Below are positions 1 to 8,366 of a stretch of DNA of 64,000 nucleotides, piece after piece. A program made the position numbers and the translations under genes. Origin of the DNA: DASZIT01 sp963770635 (GTDB taxonomy: Bacteria; Actinomycetota; Acidimicrobiia; Acidimicrobiales; RAAP-2); NCBI GenBank assembly GCA_963770635.1, contig CAVYQI010000003.1, positions 62,001 through 126,000 on the forward strand, read 5' to 3'. Every line of letters begins with the position of its first letter. The stretch's first letter is position 1. The notes under the pieces are model-generated. The model was given only the letters and a program-made list of their open reading frames with translations. It searched no databases and was not told where the DNA came from.

Positions 1-1
1 C

Positions 2-325
2 TTCGAGGCGGTCGGTGTCCCGGGGATGTTGCAGGCCATCATCGAAGCCGCCCCGCCCCGCAGCCGGATCGTGGTGGTCGGGGTGTGCATGCACCCCGAC
101 TCCATCGAGCCGTTCTTCGCAGTGACCAAGGAGATCGAGTTCCGCTTCTCGTTCGGCTACACCCCGGCCGAGTACGCGTCAACGCTGGATCGCCTGGCCA
201 TCGGGGTGCCGGGCGCCGAGATGTTGGTCACCGACGCCGTCGGGCTGGATGGCGCCCCCGGGGCATTCGAAACCCTCCGCACGCCCGGCGAGCACGGGAA
301 GATTCTCATCACTCCGCAGGACTAG
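2..325 (+). CDS. Zinc-type alcohol dehydrogenase, C-terminal fragment
   Basis: The reading frame is open from the window edge to the stop at 323-325, so only the last 107 residues are present. The visible part looks like the end of a Rossmann NAD-binding domain of a medium-chain (zinc-type) alcohol or threonine dehydrogenase: a VVVGV strand, then the substrate-domain return ending in GEHGKILITP. The catalytic zinc ligands would lie upstream of the window, so substrate cannot be judged. It sits 27 bases before an LLM oxidoreductase on the same strand and may be the upstream gene of that operon. Crotonyl-CoA carboxylase/reductase was considered and is not supported by the visible C-terminus. 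Confidence 0.75.
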   Translation, partial: FEAVGVPGMLQAIIEAAPPRSRIVVVGVCMHPDSIEPFFAVTKEIEFRFSFGYTPAEYASTLDRLAIGVPGAEMLVTDAVGLDGAPGAFETLRTPGEHGKILITPQD

Positions 326-352
326 AAGAGCCTAGAGAGGAACACAGGACCC

Positions 353-1543
353 ATGACAACTCTGAGTGCCGGAGAGCAGCTCAAATTCGGGATCTTCCTG
401 GCCCCCTTCCATCCGGTGGGGCAGAATCCCACCCTGGCGCTGGAACGGGACATGCAGCTGATCGAGCATCTCGACGAGCTCGGTTTCGACGAGGCCTGGT
501 TCGGCGAGCATCATTCGGCCGGTTACGAGATCATCGCGTCTCCGGAAGTGTTCATCGCCGCCGTCGCCCAGAGGACCCGGCACATCCGGCTCGGTACCGG
601 GGTCTCCTCGCTGCCCTACCACCACCCGTTCATGCTCGCCGACCGGCTGGTCCTGCTCGACCACCTCACCCGGGGGCGCCTGATGATCGGGGTGGGTCCG
701 GGGGCGCTCCCGTCCGACGCCTTCATGATGGGCATCGAGGTAGCGAAGCAGCGGGACATGATGGAAGAAGCCCTGGAGGCCATCCTGCTGCTGCTGGCCG
801 GGGAGGAGCCGGTCGACTACGAGACCGATTGGTTCAAACTGGTTGGGGCTCGCCTGCAAATGCGTCCGTATCAACGCCCGTTCCCCGAAGTCGCGGTAGC
901 CGCCCAAATCTCGCCGGCCGGGCCTCGGGCCGCCGGGCGCTTCGGCTGCAGCCTCCTTTCCATCGGAGCCACCTCCGCCGGCGGGTTCGACGCCCTCGGC
1001 CTGCACTGGGACGTGATGGAGGAGCGTTCGGCCGAGTTCGGGACCACCGTGGACCGGAGCAAATGGCGGTTGGTGGGCCCCGTCCACATCGCCGACACCA
1101 AGGAGCAAGCCATCGCCGACGTCGAGTTCGGTCTGGCCGAGTGGGTCGACTACTTCCAGCGGGTGGCGGCTCTGCCCCTGGCTCCCAACACCGCCGACCA
1201 CTCATCACTCGTCGATGCCCTCAACGCCTCGGGATTCGCGGTGATCGGCACTCCGGACGACGCCATCGAGCAGATCAGCCGGTTGCGTGAACAGTCCGGT
1301 GGATTCGGCACCTTCCTGGCCATGGGTCACGAGTGGGCCGACACCGACGCCACCCTGCACTCCTACGAGTTGCTCTCGCGCTACGTGGCGCCCCAATTCC
1401 AGGGGTCGGCCAGCTCGTTGACCGCCAGTCGGGATTGGGCGGCCGAGAATCGCCCGTCATTCATCGGTGCCGCCGGAACCGCCATCATGTCGGCCATCCA
1501 GAAGCACGCCGATGAAAAAGAATCCAAGTCGACGAAGGTCTGA
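353..1543 (+). CDS. LLM class flavin-dependent oxidoreductase (luciferase-like monooxygenase)
   Basis: A 396-residue protein of the bacterial luciferase-like monooxygenase family, TIM-barrel enzymes using reduced FMN or F420. Family signs are the N-terminal FGIFLAPFHP strand, the EAWFGEHHSAGYE segment near residue 45, IRLGTGVSSLPYHHP near residue 82, and GRLMIGVGPGALPSDA near 108. An AGG-containing ribosome site precedes the ATG. Only four bases separate its stop from the GTG of the following hydrolase, so the two are probably co-transcribed. Such pairs often act in oxidative breakdown of organic compounds, but no substrate can be read from the sequence. A related but distinct LLM protein is encoded at 40073-41179. 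Confidence 0.88.
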   Translation: MTTLSAGEQLKFGIFLAPFHPVGQNPTLALERDMQLIEHLDELGFDEAWFGEHHSAGYEIIASPEVFIAAVAQRTRHIRLGTGVSSLPYHHPFMLADRLVLLDHLTRGRLMIGVGPGALPSDAFMMGIEVAKQRDMMEEALEAILLLLAGEEPVDYETDWFKLVGARLQMRPYQRPFPEVAVAAQISPAGPRAAGRFGCSLLSIGATSAGGFDALGLHWDVMEERSAEFGTTVDRSKWRLVGPVHIADTKEQAIADVEFGLAEWVDYFQRVAALPLAPNTADHSSLVDALNASGFAVIGTPDDAIEQISRLREQSGGFGTFLAMGHEWADTDATLHSYELLSRYVAPQFQGSASSLTASRDWAAENRPSFIGAAGTAIMSAIQKHADEKESKSTKV

Positions 1544-1547
1544 GTCC

Positions 1548-2522
1548 GTGAGCGAGATCACCCACCACCAGGTCCCGACCAATGGGATCGAACTGCACGT
1601 CGCCGAGAGCGGGCCGGCTTCCGGCCCGCCCATCGTCCTCTGCCACGGGTTCCCCGAGCTCTGGTACTCGTGGCGCCATCAGTTCGGCGCCCTGGCCGGT
1701 GCCGGTTTCCGGGTGTTGGCCCCGGATCTGCGGGGCTACGGCGGGAGCAGCCACCCGAAAGGTGACGTGGCCGACTACGGCGCCGACCGGATCGGCGCCG
1801 ACCTCTGTGGCCTGTTGGACCACTTCGGCTACGACCAGGCCGCCTTCTCGGGGCACGACTGGGGTGCGATGATCCTCTGGGAGCTGGCCCGCACCCATCC
1901 CGAGCGAATGTCGTCGCTCTGCAATATGAGCGTTCCGTTCCTGCAGTCCCCGGCGCCGCCGACCGACATCTTCAACGCCATCTTCGTCGGCAAGTTTTTC
2001 TACATCCTCTACTTCCAGCCGGTGGGCCTGGCGGAGAGGGAGTTGGAGGCCGACCCCCGGCACTTCTTGCGCAACATGCTCTGGGCCGCGTCCGGCGACG
2101 CCCTGAGCCTCGGCAGTCTGACCCTCGACCTGCCGGCGGAGGGGACCGGGTTCCTCGACGCGCTCGCCGAGGCTCCGGACAAGCTTCCGTCCTGGATCAC
2201 CGAGGAGGACGTCACGGTGTACGGCGACGCCTTCGCCGCCAACGGCTTCTTCGGCCCGCTGAGCTACTACCGCAACATCGACGCCAACTGGCACCGCACC
2301 CACGAGATCGCCGCCTCGGTGCTGGCCATGCCCATCGGGTTCATCTCCGGCTCCGCCGATCCGGTGATTGCCATGACCCCCGGGGCACTCGACGAGATGG
2401 CCGAGGCCCTGCCGGACTTCCGGGGGACCACCCTCATCGAGGGGGCCGGGCACTGGGTCCAACAGGAGAAGCCCGAGGAGACGAACGCCGCGCTGTTGGC
2501 CTTCCTCACCTCGGTGAGCTGA
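1548..2522 (+). CDS. Alpha/beta hydrolase, epoxide-hydrolase type
   Basis: A 324-residue alpha/beta hydrolase. CHGFPELWYSWRHQ near residue 30 is the HGFP oxyanion motif of epoxide hydrolases and haloalkane dehalogenases. The nucleophile elbow FSGHDWGAM near residue 104 has Asp instead of Ser, as in those families. The catalytic His is probably in EGAGHWVQQEKP near the C-terminus. GTG at 1548 is preferred because it starts right before the fold and four bases after the preceding stop; an in-frame ATG at 1512 lies inside the upstream gene. A second HDWG-type hydrolase is at 54224-55093. Substrate is unknown. Confidence 0.85.
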   Translation: MSEITHHQVPTNGIELHVAESGPASGPPIVLCHGFPELWYSWRHQFGALAGAGFRVLAPDLRGYGGSSHPKGDVADYGADRIGADLCGLLDHFGYDQAAFSGHDWGAMILWELARTHPERMSSLCNMSVPFLQSPAPPTDIFNAIFVGKFFYILYFQPVGLAERELEADPRHFLRNMLWAASGDALSLGSLTLDLPAEGTGFLDALAEAPDKLPSWITEEDVTVYGDAFAANGFFGPLSYYRNIDANWHRTHEIAASVLAMPIGFISGSADPVIAMTPGALDEMAEALPDFRGTTLIEGAGHWVQQEKPEETNAALLAFLTSVS

Positions 2523-2537
2523 AGCCCCGTCGACCGG

Positions 2538-2551
2538 ACTCCAACCGGAGT
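2538..2551. terminator. Hairpin between convergent genes
   Basis: ACTCC-AACC-GGAGT forms a short stem-loop in the 36-base space between the stop of the hydrolase (+) and the stop of the aminopeptidase (-). There is no clear T-run on either side, so terminator activity is only plausible. Confidence 0.3.
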
Positions 2552-2558
2552 GGGGAAG

Positions 2559-4163
2559 CTACCGGTCGGATTGGCTGTTGCCGACCAGCCCGGAAGCGAA
2601 TTGCTCCGAGGTGACCAGCTCGACCAGCAGCCTGACCCCGAATCCGGTGCCCCCTTTGGTGAGATACCGGAGGTTCTCGTCGGATCGGGCCGGGCCGGCG
2701 ATGTCCAGGTGGGCCCAGGGGACCTCACCCACGAACTCGCGTAGCAACAGCGCCGCCGAGATGCTCCCGGCCTGACCGGGTCGACCTACGTTCCGCATGT
2801 CCGCCACCTCGGAGTCGATGTGGGTCCGATAGTCATCGGGAAGCGGGAGGGGCCATACCGGCTCGCCCGACCGCTCGCTAGCCGCTTCCACTTGTTCCAT
2901 CAGGTTTTCGTCATTCCCGAGCAGCCCGGCGATCTCCTTCCCCAGGGCGACCACCACCGCCCCGGTGAGCGTGGCCAGGTCGACGATGGCATCGGCGCCC
3001 GACTCCACGGCCAGCGACAGGGCGTCGGCCAGAACCAGACGACCCTCGGCGTCGGTGTTGAGCACCTCGATGGTCTTGCCGTTGCGGGCGGTGAGGACAT
3101 CGGCAGGCTTGATGGCGGAGCCGCTCGGCATGTTCTCGGTCAGTGGCGCCAGGGCCGTCACCCGGATGCGGGCCCCCAATCCGGCGATGGCGTCGAGGGC
3201 GCACATCACCGCGGCGGCGCCACCCATGTCGGTCTTCATCGTCTCCATGCCGCCGGGAGTCTTCAACGAGAGGCCGCCCGAATCGAAGGTGATCCCCTTC
3301 CCGACCAGTGCGACATGCGGAGTCCGGCCCTCCACCACAATCGGGTCCGACGGCCGGTATTCGGCCTTCACCAGACGCGGCGGTTGCGCCGATCCGCGGG
3401 CCACACCGAGGAGTCCGCCCAGTTTCTCGGCGATGATCTGTTCCTCTTCCCACACCTCGATCGAGAGCTCGGGGACATCCCGGAAGCGCTCGACGAACAC
3501 ATGGGCGAATTTCTGCGGGGTCAATGAACTCGGGGGCTCATTGACGAGGTCACGGGCCAGGGCGGCCGACTCCGCCACTCGGGATCCCCGGGCGCATCCG
3601 GCTTCGGCGACGACTGCCTCCTCCGGCGAATCGACCACCAGAACCAGTCGGACGAGTGCGTCCGGCGGGTCGGCGGTCCGGAAGGAGTCATATCGGTATG
3701 ACGCCAGCAGTGCGCCCTCGGCCACCGCCGCCCCCATCCGATCCAGGGGGATGGTCAGGTCTCGTGGCACCAGGAACGCGGCTGTCTCCCCCGAGCCTGC
3801 GGCCCGAATGAACGAGGCGGCGGCGCGCCGCAACATCTCCAAGCCGGCGTCACCCACCAGCTTGGCCTCCTCCCCGAGCCCCACCAACACCGAAGCCACC
3901 GGGGCCTCGGCACCGGGGGTCGGCGAATCGGCCTCCGGGGACCGGAACGGGGACATCCCGGGGCGGAGGAACGCCAGGGTCTGCCCGACCTTCCCGGTGA
4001 AGCCCTGCCGCTTGCACCAGGCCCCGTCGAGTATCTCCGGACCGGCCAACCCGGCGGTGGCGACCGAGGCGAGGTGTGGGCCGTCGGCGCCGGTGAACAC
4101 CGGGATCCCGATGGCAACCAGATCCTCGGGCAGGCCGGTGGCGACAACGGACTCGACGTTCAA
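2559..4163 (-). CDS. pepA: Leucyl aminopeptidase (M17 family)
   Basis: A 534-residue M17 cytosolic aminopeptidase that removes N-terminal residues from peptides using two metal ions. The C-terminal catalytic domain is complete: ALVGKGITFDSGGLSLK (metal-binding Lys and Asp), KTDMGGAAAV, and the signature NTDAEGRLVLADAL. The TTG start at 4163 is chosen because it overlaps the TGA of the upstream gene (TTGA), has GGGGAG just before it, and gives the normal family length; the longer reading frame into the upstream gene does not look like protein. Translation is therefore probably coupled to the cobalamin adenosyltransferase. Confidence 0.92.
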   Translation of the reverse strand: MNVESVVATGLPEDLVAIGIPVFTGADGPHLASVATAGLAGPEILDGAWCKRQGFTGKVGQTLAFLRPGMSPFRSPEADSPTPGAEAPVASVLVGLGEEAKLVGDAGLEMLRRAAASFIRAAGSGETAAFLVPRDLTIPLDRMGAAVAEGALLASYRYDSFRTADPPDALVRLVLVVDSPEEAVVAEAGCARGSRVAESAALARDLVNEPPSSLTPQKFAHVFVERFRDVPELSIEVWEEEQIIAEKLGGLLGVARGSAQPPRLVKAEYRPSDPIVVEGRTPHVALVGKGITFDSGGLSLKTPGGMETMKTDMGGAAAVMCALDAIAGLGARIRVTALAPLTENMPSGSAIKPADVLTARNGKTIEVLNTDAEGRLVLADALSLAVESGADAIVDLATLTGAVVVALGKEIAGLLGNDENLMEQVEAASERSGEPVWPLPLPDDYRTHIDSEVADMRNVGRPGQAGSISAALLLREFVGEVPWAHLDIAGPARSDENLRYLTKGGTGFGVRLLVELVTSEQFASGLVGNSQSDR

Positions 4164-4780
4164 GATTGCTCCCCGGGGTTCTTCTCGGCGGTAGGTGTCC
4201 GGGGAGATCTCGGCTCCCGACGAGATCTCCGGGCTGACCCCCGGGCCAAGAGGTGTTCCTCGCCCTCGCTCCAGCGGGCCATCGCCCACAGGAGGTCCGA
4301 GAGCCGGTTGAGGTACCGCCCGACCAGGGATCCCTCCACCGGGTAGGACACCGCCAGTCGCTCGGCCCGCCGGACGATGGTGCGAGCCATATCGAGCGCG
4401 GCCGACACCCGGGTCGCCCCCGGAACCACGAAATCGGCGGGCATGTCGAACCGATCGATCAGGTCATCGATATGGGTCTCGAGTGACCCGACCATGACCG
4501 GGGTCACCAGGGTCACCCCCGCCACCAGCTTCGCCCGTTTGGAGGCATCGGTCGCCACCTCGGCCATGAGGACATAGAGGTCGCGCTCGAGGCCGACCAG
4601 CAGAGTGTCGAGCTCAGATCCGGCATCGGATTCGGCTCGGGCCACCCCCATCGACGCCTGGGCTTCGTCCACCGCACCGTTGATCTGCATGACCAACGAG
4701 TCCTTGGGTACCCGGCCTCCGTAGAGGAGGCCGGTCGTGCCGTCGTCGCCGGTCTTCGTGTAGATCCTCACCATGCCCAT
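4160..4780 (-). CDS. Cob(I)alamin adenosyltransferase, PduO type
   Basis: This 206-residue protein matches PduO/MMAB-type ATP:cob(I)alamin adenosyltransferases, which transfer the adenosyl group of ATP to reduced cobalamin to make adenosylcobalamin. Signs are the N-terminal IYTKTGDDGTTGL ATP-binding motif and the conserved R-R-AER segment IVRRAERLAVSYP followed by RYLNRLSDLLW. It has a basic 25-residue tail. It is divergent from metH (67 bases between starts) and overlaps the aminopeptidase. Adenosylcobalamin serves mutases, while metH uses methylcobalamin, so the pairing is thematic. No cobalamin riboswitch is apparent in the intergenic space. Confidence 0.92.
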   Translation of the reverse strand: MGMVRIYTKTGDDGTTGLLYGGRVPKDSLVMQINGAVDEAQASMGVARAESDAGSELDTLLVGLERDLYVLMAEVATDASKRAKLVAGVTLVTPVMVGSLETHIDDLIDRFDMPADFVVPGATRVSAALDMARTIVRRAERLAVSYPVEGSLVGRYLNRLSDLLWAMARWSEGEEHLLARGSARRSRREPRSPRTPTAEKNPGEQS

Positions 4781-4847
4781 GTCACCCCGGGCATGCTAAG
4801 CCATCCGGGCTGTCGCCCTGGCTGGGGGCCGGTATCCTTTGTGGACC

Positions 4848-7800
4848 ATGATCGAGGCCGCCTCTGATTCCAGCTACCTTCGCGCCGTTTGCGACCGCGT
4901 GGTCATCTTCGACGGCGCCATGGGGACCAACCTTCAGCTGGCCAACCTCACGGCGGACGACTTCGGCGGGCCCGACCTCGAGGGCTGCAACGAGCTGCTG
5001 GTCGTCACCCGGCCCGATGTCGTCGACCGGGTCCACCGGTCTTTCTTCGAGGTCGGGTGCGATGTGGTCGAGACCGACACCTTCGGTGCCTTCGGCCCGG
5101 TGCTGGCCGAGTACGGCCAGGCCCATCGGGTCCATGAGCTGAACGTGGCTGCCGGTCTCCTGGCCCGCCAGGCCGCCGACGACTTCTCCACCCCCGACCG
5201 GCCCCGCTGGGTGGCCGGTAGCATCGGTCCGGGAACCAAGTTCCCGACCCTGGGCCAGATCCCCTACGCCGATCTTCGGGACGCCTATCAGGAGCAGGCG
5301 ACCGGGCTGCTCCAAGGTCGGGTCGATCTCATCATCATCGAAACCGTCTTCGACCTCCTTCAGGCCAAGGCGGCCATCAACGGTGCCCGACGGGCGATGA
5401 GCGCCGCCGGCCGGCAGGTGCCCATCCAGGTGCAGGTCACCATCGAACTGACCGGCACCATGCTCCCCGGCACCGAGATCGGCGCCGCCCTCTGTGCCCT
5501 CGAGGCCATGGACATCGACCTCATCGGGCTGAACTGCGCCACCGGCCCCTCCGAGATGTTCGAACCCTTGCGCCATCTGACCGCCCACGCCGGCATCCCG
5601 GTGAGCTGCCTGCCCAACGCCGGACTCCCCTCGGTGGTCGATGGCGCCATGCACTACGACCTGACCCCGGACCAGTTGGCCGAGTTCCACCGTCAGTTCG
5701 TGAGCGAGCTCGGGGTGTCGGTCGTCGGCGGTTGCTGCGGCACCCTCCCAACCCACCTCGCCGCGGTGGTGGAGGCATGTGCCGATCTCACCCCGGTGGC
5801 CCGGACGCCCGAGCCCGAGCCCGGCGCCGCGTCGATCTATACCGCGGTCCCTTTCACCCAGGACGCCTCGTTCCTGGTCGTCGGGGAGCGGACCAACGCC
5901 AACGGATCCAAGAAGTTCCGCGAGGCCATGTTGGAGAAGGACTGGGACACCTGCGTGGCCATGGCCCGTGAACAGGTCAAAGAGGGCTCCCATCTCATCG
6001 ACGTCTGCGTCGACTACGTCGGCGCCGACGGCGTGGCCGACATGGAGGAAGTCGCCTCCCGGTTCGCCACCCAGTCGACGGTGCCCCTGATGGTCGACTC
6101 CACCGAGGCCCCGGTGGTGGAGACCGCGCTGTCGTGGATCGGGGGGCGGGCGGTCATCAACTCGGTCAACCTCGAAGACGGCGACGGGCCCGACACCCGC
6201 TTCCACAAGGTCCTCACCCTGGCCAAGGAGTTCGGTGCCGCGGTGGTGTGCACCTGCATCGACACCGATGGTCAGGCCCGGACCGCCGACTGGAAATTCC
6301 GAGCCGCCAAGGCCATCCATGACCTCGCCATCGAACGGTACGGGCTCCGTCCGTCCGACCTGCTCTTCGATCCCCTGGCCCTGCCGCTGTCGACCGGCAT
6401 GGAGGAGAGCCGGCGGGACGGGATCGAGACCCTCGAAGGCATCCGCCGGATCAAGGCCGAGCTTCCCGGCGTCTATACGGTGTTCGGGCTGTCCAACGTG
6501 TCGTTCGGGCTCAACCCGGCGGCCCGACAGGTTCTCAACTCGGTCTTCCTCCATGAGTGCGTGGAAGCCGGCCTGGATGCCGCCATCGTCCATGCCTCGA
6601 AGATCCTCCCGCTGTCCAAGGTCGACGAGCGGGCCCGGGAGGTGTGCCTCGATCTGATCTACGACCGTCGACGTGACGGCTACGACCCGCTGACCGAGTT
6701 GCTCGATCTGTTCGAAGGGGCGTCAACCTTCTCGGTCACCACCACCGAGGACCGATCGGGGTGGCCGGTCGAACAGCGCCTCGAGCACCGGATCATCGAC
6801 GGCGATCGCAATGGCCTGGAAGCCGATCTCGATGAGGCCATGGCCGGCGGTGCTGCGCCCCTGGCCATCGTGAACGACATGTTGCTGGCCGGGATGAAGA
6901 CGGTCGGTGAGCTGTTCGGCGCCGGCGAGATGCAGCTGCCGTTCGTGCTGGGCTCGGCTGAGACCATGAAGACGGCCGTCGCCTATCTCGAGCCCCTCAT
7001 GGAGAAGACCGACCAGGGCGGCAAGGGCACCATGGTGCTGGCCACCGTCAAGGGCGATGTCCACGACATCGGCAAGAACCTGGTCGACATCATCTTGACG
7101 AACAACGGCTACACGGTGAAGAACCTCGGCATCAAGGTTGGCATCGCCGACATGGTCACCGCATTGGAGGAGACCAAGGCCGACGCCATCGGGATGAGCG
7201 GGCTGCTGGTCAAGTCGACCCTGATCATGCGCGACAACCTCGACGAACTGAACCGCCGGGGCCTTTCGAACATCCCGGTGATCCTGGGCGGGGCGGCCTT
7301 GACCCGCACCTATGTCGAGCGGGACCTTCGCTCCGTCTACCAGGGTCGCCTCTTCTACGGCAAGGACGCCTTCGAGGGCCTGCGCACCATGGACAGGCTG
7401 GTCGAGATCAACCGCACCGGCGAGGAAGACCCGGAGTTCGGCCGCGCCCTCGGCGGCCGGGATCTCGGCCCCCGCAAGAGCGAACAGCGCAAGCAGAAAG
7501 CCAAGGAGGCGCTCGAGCGAGGGGACGTGCTTCCGACCCGATCCCCAACGGTGGCGGCCGACAACCCGCTGTTCACGCCCCCGTTCGTCGGCAGCCGGAT
7601 CGCCAAGGGCATCGGTATCGACGACATCGCCGCCTACATCAACGAGACCGCGCTGTTCCGCAACCAGTGGGGCTACCGACCCGAGAGCGGCGAGGATGAC
7701 GCCGCGTTCAAGGACCGGGTCCGGTCCCTGCTCCGATCACGGCTGGCCGACGCCAAGGCGGATCAACTTCTGGTGCCCCAGGTGGCCTGGGGCCACTTCG

Positions 7801-8354
7801 CAGCCAACGCCGATGGGAACGACCTGGTCATCTACAAGGACGAGACCCGCTCATCGGAGTGGATGCGATTCACCTTCCCGCGCCAGGTCGAGGACCCCTT
7901 CCTCTGCATCAGCGACTTCTTCCGCCCGGTCGACTCCGGAGAAGAGGACTTTGCCAGCTTCCAGGTGGTGACCATGGGTCGCCGGGTATCGGAGGAGACG
8001 GCCCGGCTGTTCGCCGGCGACGAATACCAGAACTACCTGTATCTGCACGGGCTGGGCGTCGAGATGGCCGAGTCACTCGCCGAGTACTGGCATCACCGGA
8101 TCCGGGAGGAGTTGGGATTCGCCAGCGAGGACGGCCCGTCGCTGGCCGGTCTGTTCCGCCAGAAGTACCGAGGCGGCCGGTACTCGTGGGGTTACCCGGC
8201 GTGCCCGGATTTGGAGGACAATGCCAGGGTGGTTGAGTTGCTCGGTGCCGATCGGATCGGCGTCGAGGTCAGCGAGGGGTTCCAGCTCCACCCGGAGCAG
8301 TCGACGACCGCCATCATCTGCCACCACCCCCAAGCCAAGTACTTCGTGGCCTAA
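4848..8354 (+). CDS. metH: Cobalamin-dependent methionine synthase
   Basis: This 1168-residue enzyme transfers methyl from methyltetrahydrofolate to homocysteine through bound cobalamin. All four modules are visible: homocysteine-binding barrel (residues ~15-310, zinc cysteines in GLNCATG and VGGCCGTLP), pterin-binding barrel (~345-620, VVGERTNANGSKKF), B12 domain (~640-880, DVHDIGKN with the cobalt-ligand His near 739) and the AdoMet reactivation domain (~890-1168, including RYSWGYPACPD). ATG 4848 is taken as start; a TTG nine bases upstream is in frame. It is slightly shorter than E. coli MetH and typical of actinobacteria. Cytosolic. The adjacent divergent gene also acts on cobalamin. Confidence 0.96.
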   Translation: MIEAASDSSYLRAVCDRVVIFDGAMGTNLQLANLTADDFGGPDLEGCNELLVVTRPDVVDRVHRSFFEVGCDVVETDTFGAFGPVLAEYGQAHRVHELNVAAGLLARQAADDFSTPDRPRWVAGSIGPGTKFPTLGQIPYADLRDAYQEQATGLLQGRVDLIIIETVFDLLQAKAAINGARRAMSAAGRQVPIQVQVTIELTGTMLPGTEIGAALCALEAMDIDLIGLNCATGPSEMFEPLRHLTAHAGIPVSCLPNAGLPSVVDGAMHYDLTPDQLAEFHRQFVSELGVSVVGGCCGTLPTHLAAVVEACADLTPVARTPEPEPGAASIYTAVPFTQDASFLVVGERTNANGSKKFREAMLEKDWDTCVAMAREQVKEGSHLIDVCVDYVGADGVADMEEVASRFATQSTVPLMVDSTEAPVVETALSWIGGRAVINSVNLEDGDGPDTRFHKVLTLAKEFGAAVVCTCIDTDGQARTADWKFRAAKAIHDLAIERYGLRPSDLLFDPLALPLSTGMEESRRDGIETLEGIRRIKAELPGVYTVFGLSNVSFGLNPAARQVLNSVFLHECVEAGLDAAIVHASKILPLSKVDERAREVCLDLIYDRRRDGYDPLTELLDLFEGASTFSVTTTEDRSGWPVEQRLEHRIIDGDRNGLEADLDEAMAGGAAPLAIVNDMLLAGMKTVGELFGAGEMQLPFVLGSAETMKTAVAYLEPLMEKTDQGGKGTMVLATVKGDVHDIGKNLVDIILTNNGYTVKNLGIKVGIADMVTALEETKADAIGMSGLLVKSTLIMRDNLDELNRRGLSNIPVILGGAALTRTYVERDLRSVYQGRLFYGKDAFEGLRTMDRLVEINRTGEEDPEFGRALGGRDLGPRKSEQRKQKAKEALERGDVLPTRSPTVAADNPLFTPPFVGSRIAKGIGIDDIAAYINETALFRNQWGYRPESGEDDAAFKDRVRSLLRSRLADAKADQLLVPQVAWGHFAANADGNDLVIYKDETRSSEWMRFTFPRQVEDPFLCISDFFRPVDSGEEDFASFQVVTMGRRVSEETARLFAGDEYQNYLYLHGLGVEMAESLAEYWHHRIREELGFASEDGPSLAGLFRQKYRGGRYSWGYPACPDLEDNARVVELLGADRIGVEVSEGFQLHPEQSTTAIICHHPQAKYFVA

Positions 8355-8366
8355 GTAGCACCGCCA

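Noticed and set aside
2..325. Crotonyl-CoA carboxylase/reductase as identity of the first partial gene
   Set aside because: It would suit the ethylmalonyl-CoA theme, but the visible C-terminus looks like an ordinary zinc-type alcohol dehydrogenase.
2965..4194. 409-codon open frame on the plus strand
   Set aside because: Antisense to leucyl aminopeptidase, which carries the M17 signature.
4781..4847. Cobalamin riboswitch between the PduO-type gene and metH
   Set aside because: Only 67 bases and no B12-box-like sequence.
4782..6593. 603-codon open frame on the minus strand
   Set aside because: Fully antisense to metH, whose domains and motifs are clear; the translation is rich in Gly/Asp/His/Val with no motif, typical of a high-GC shadow.
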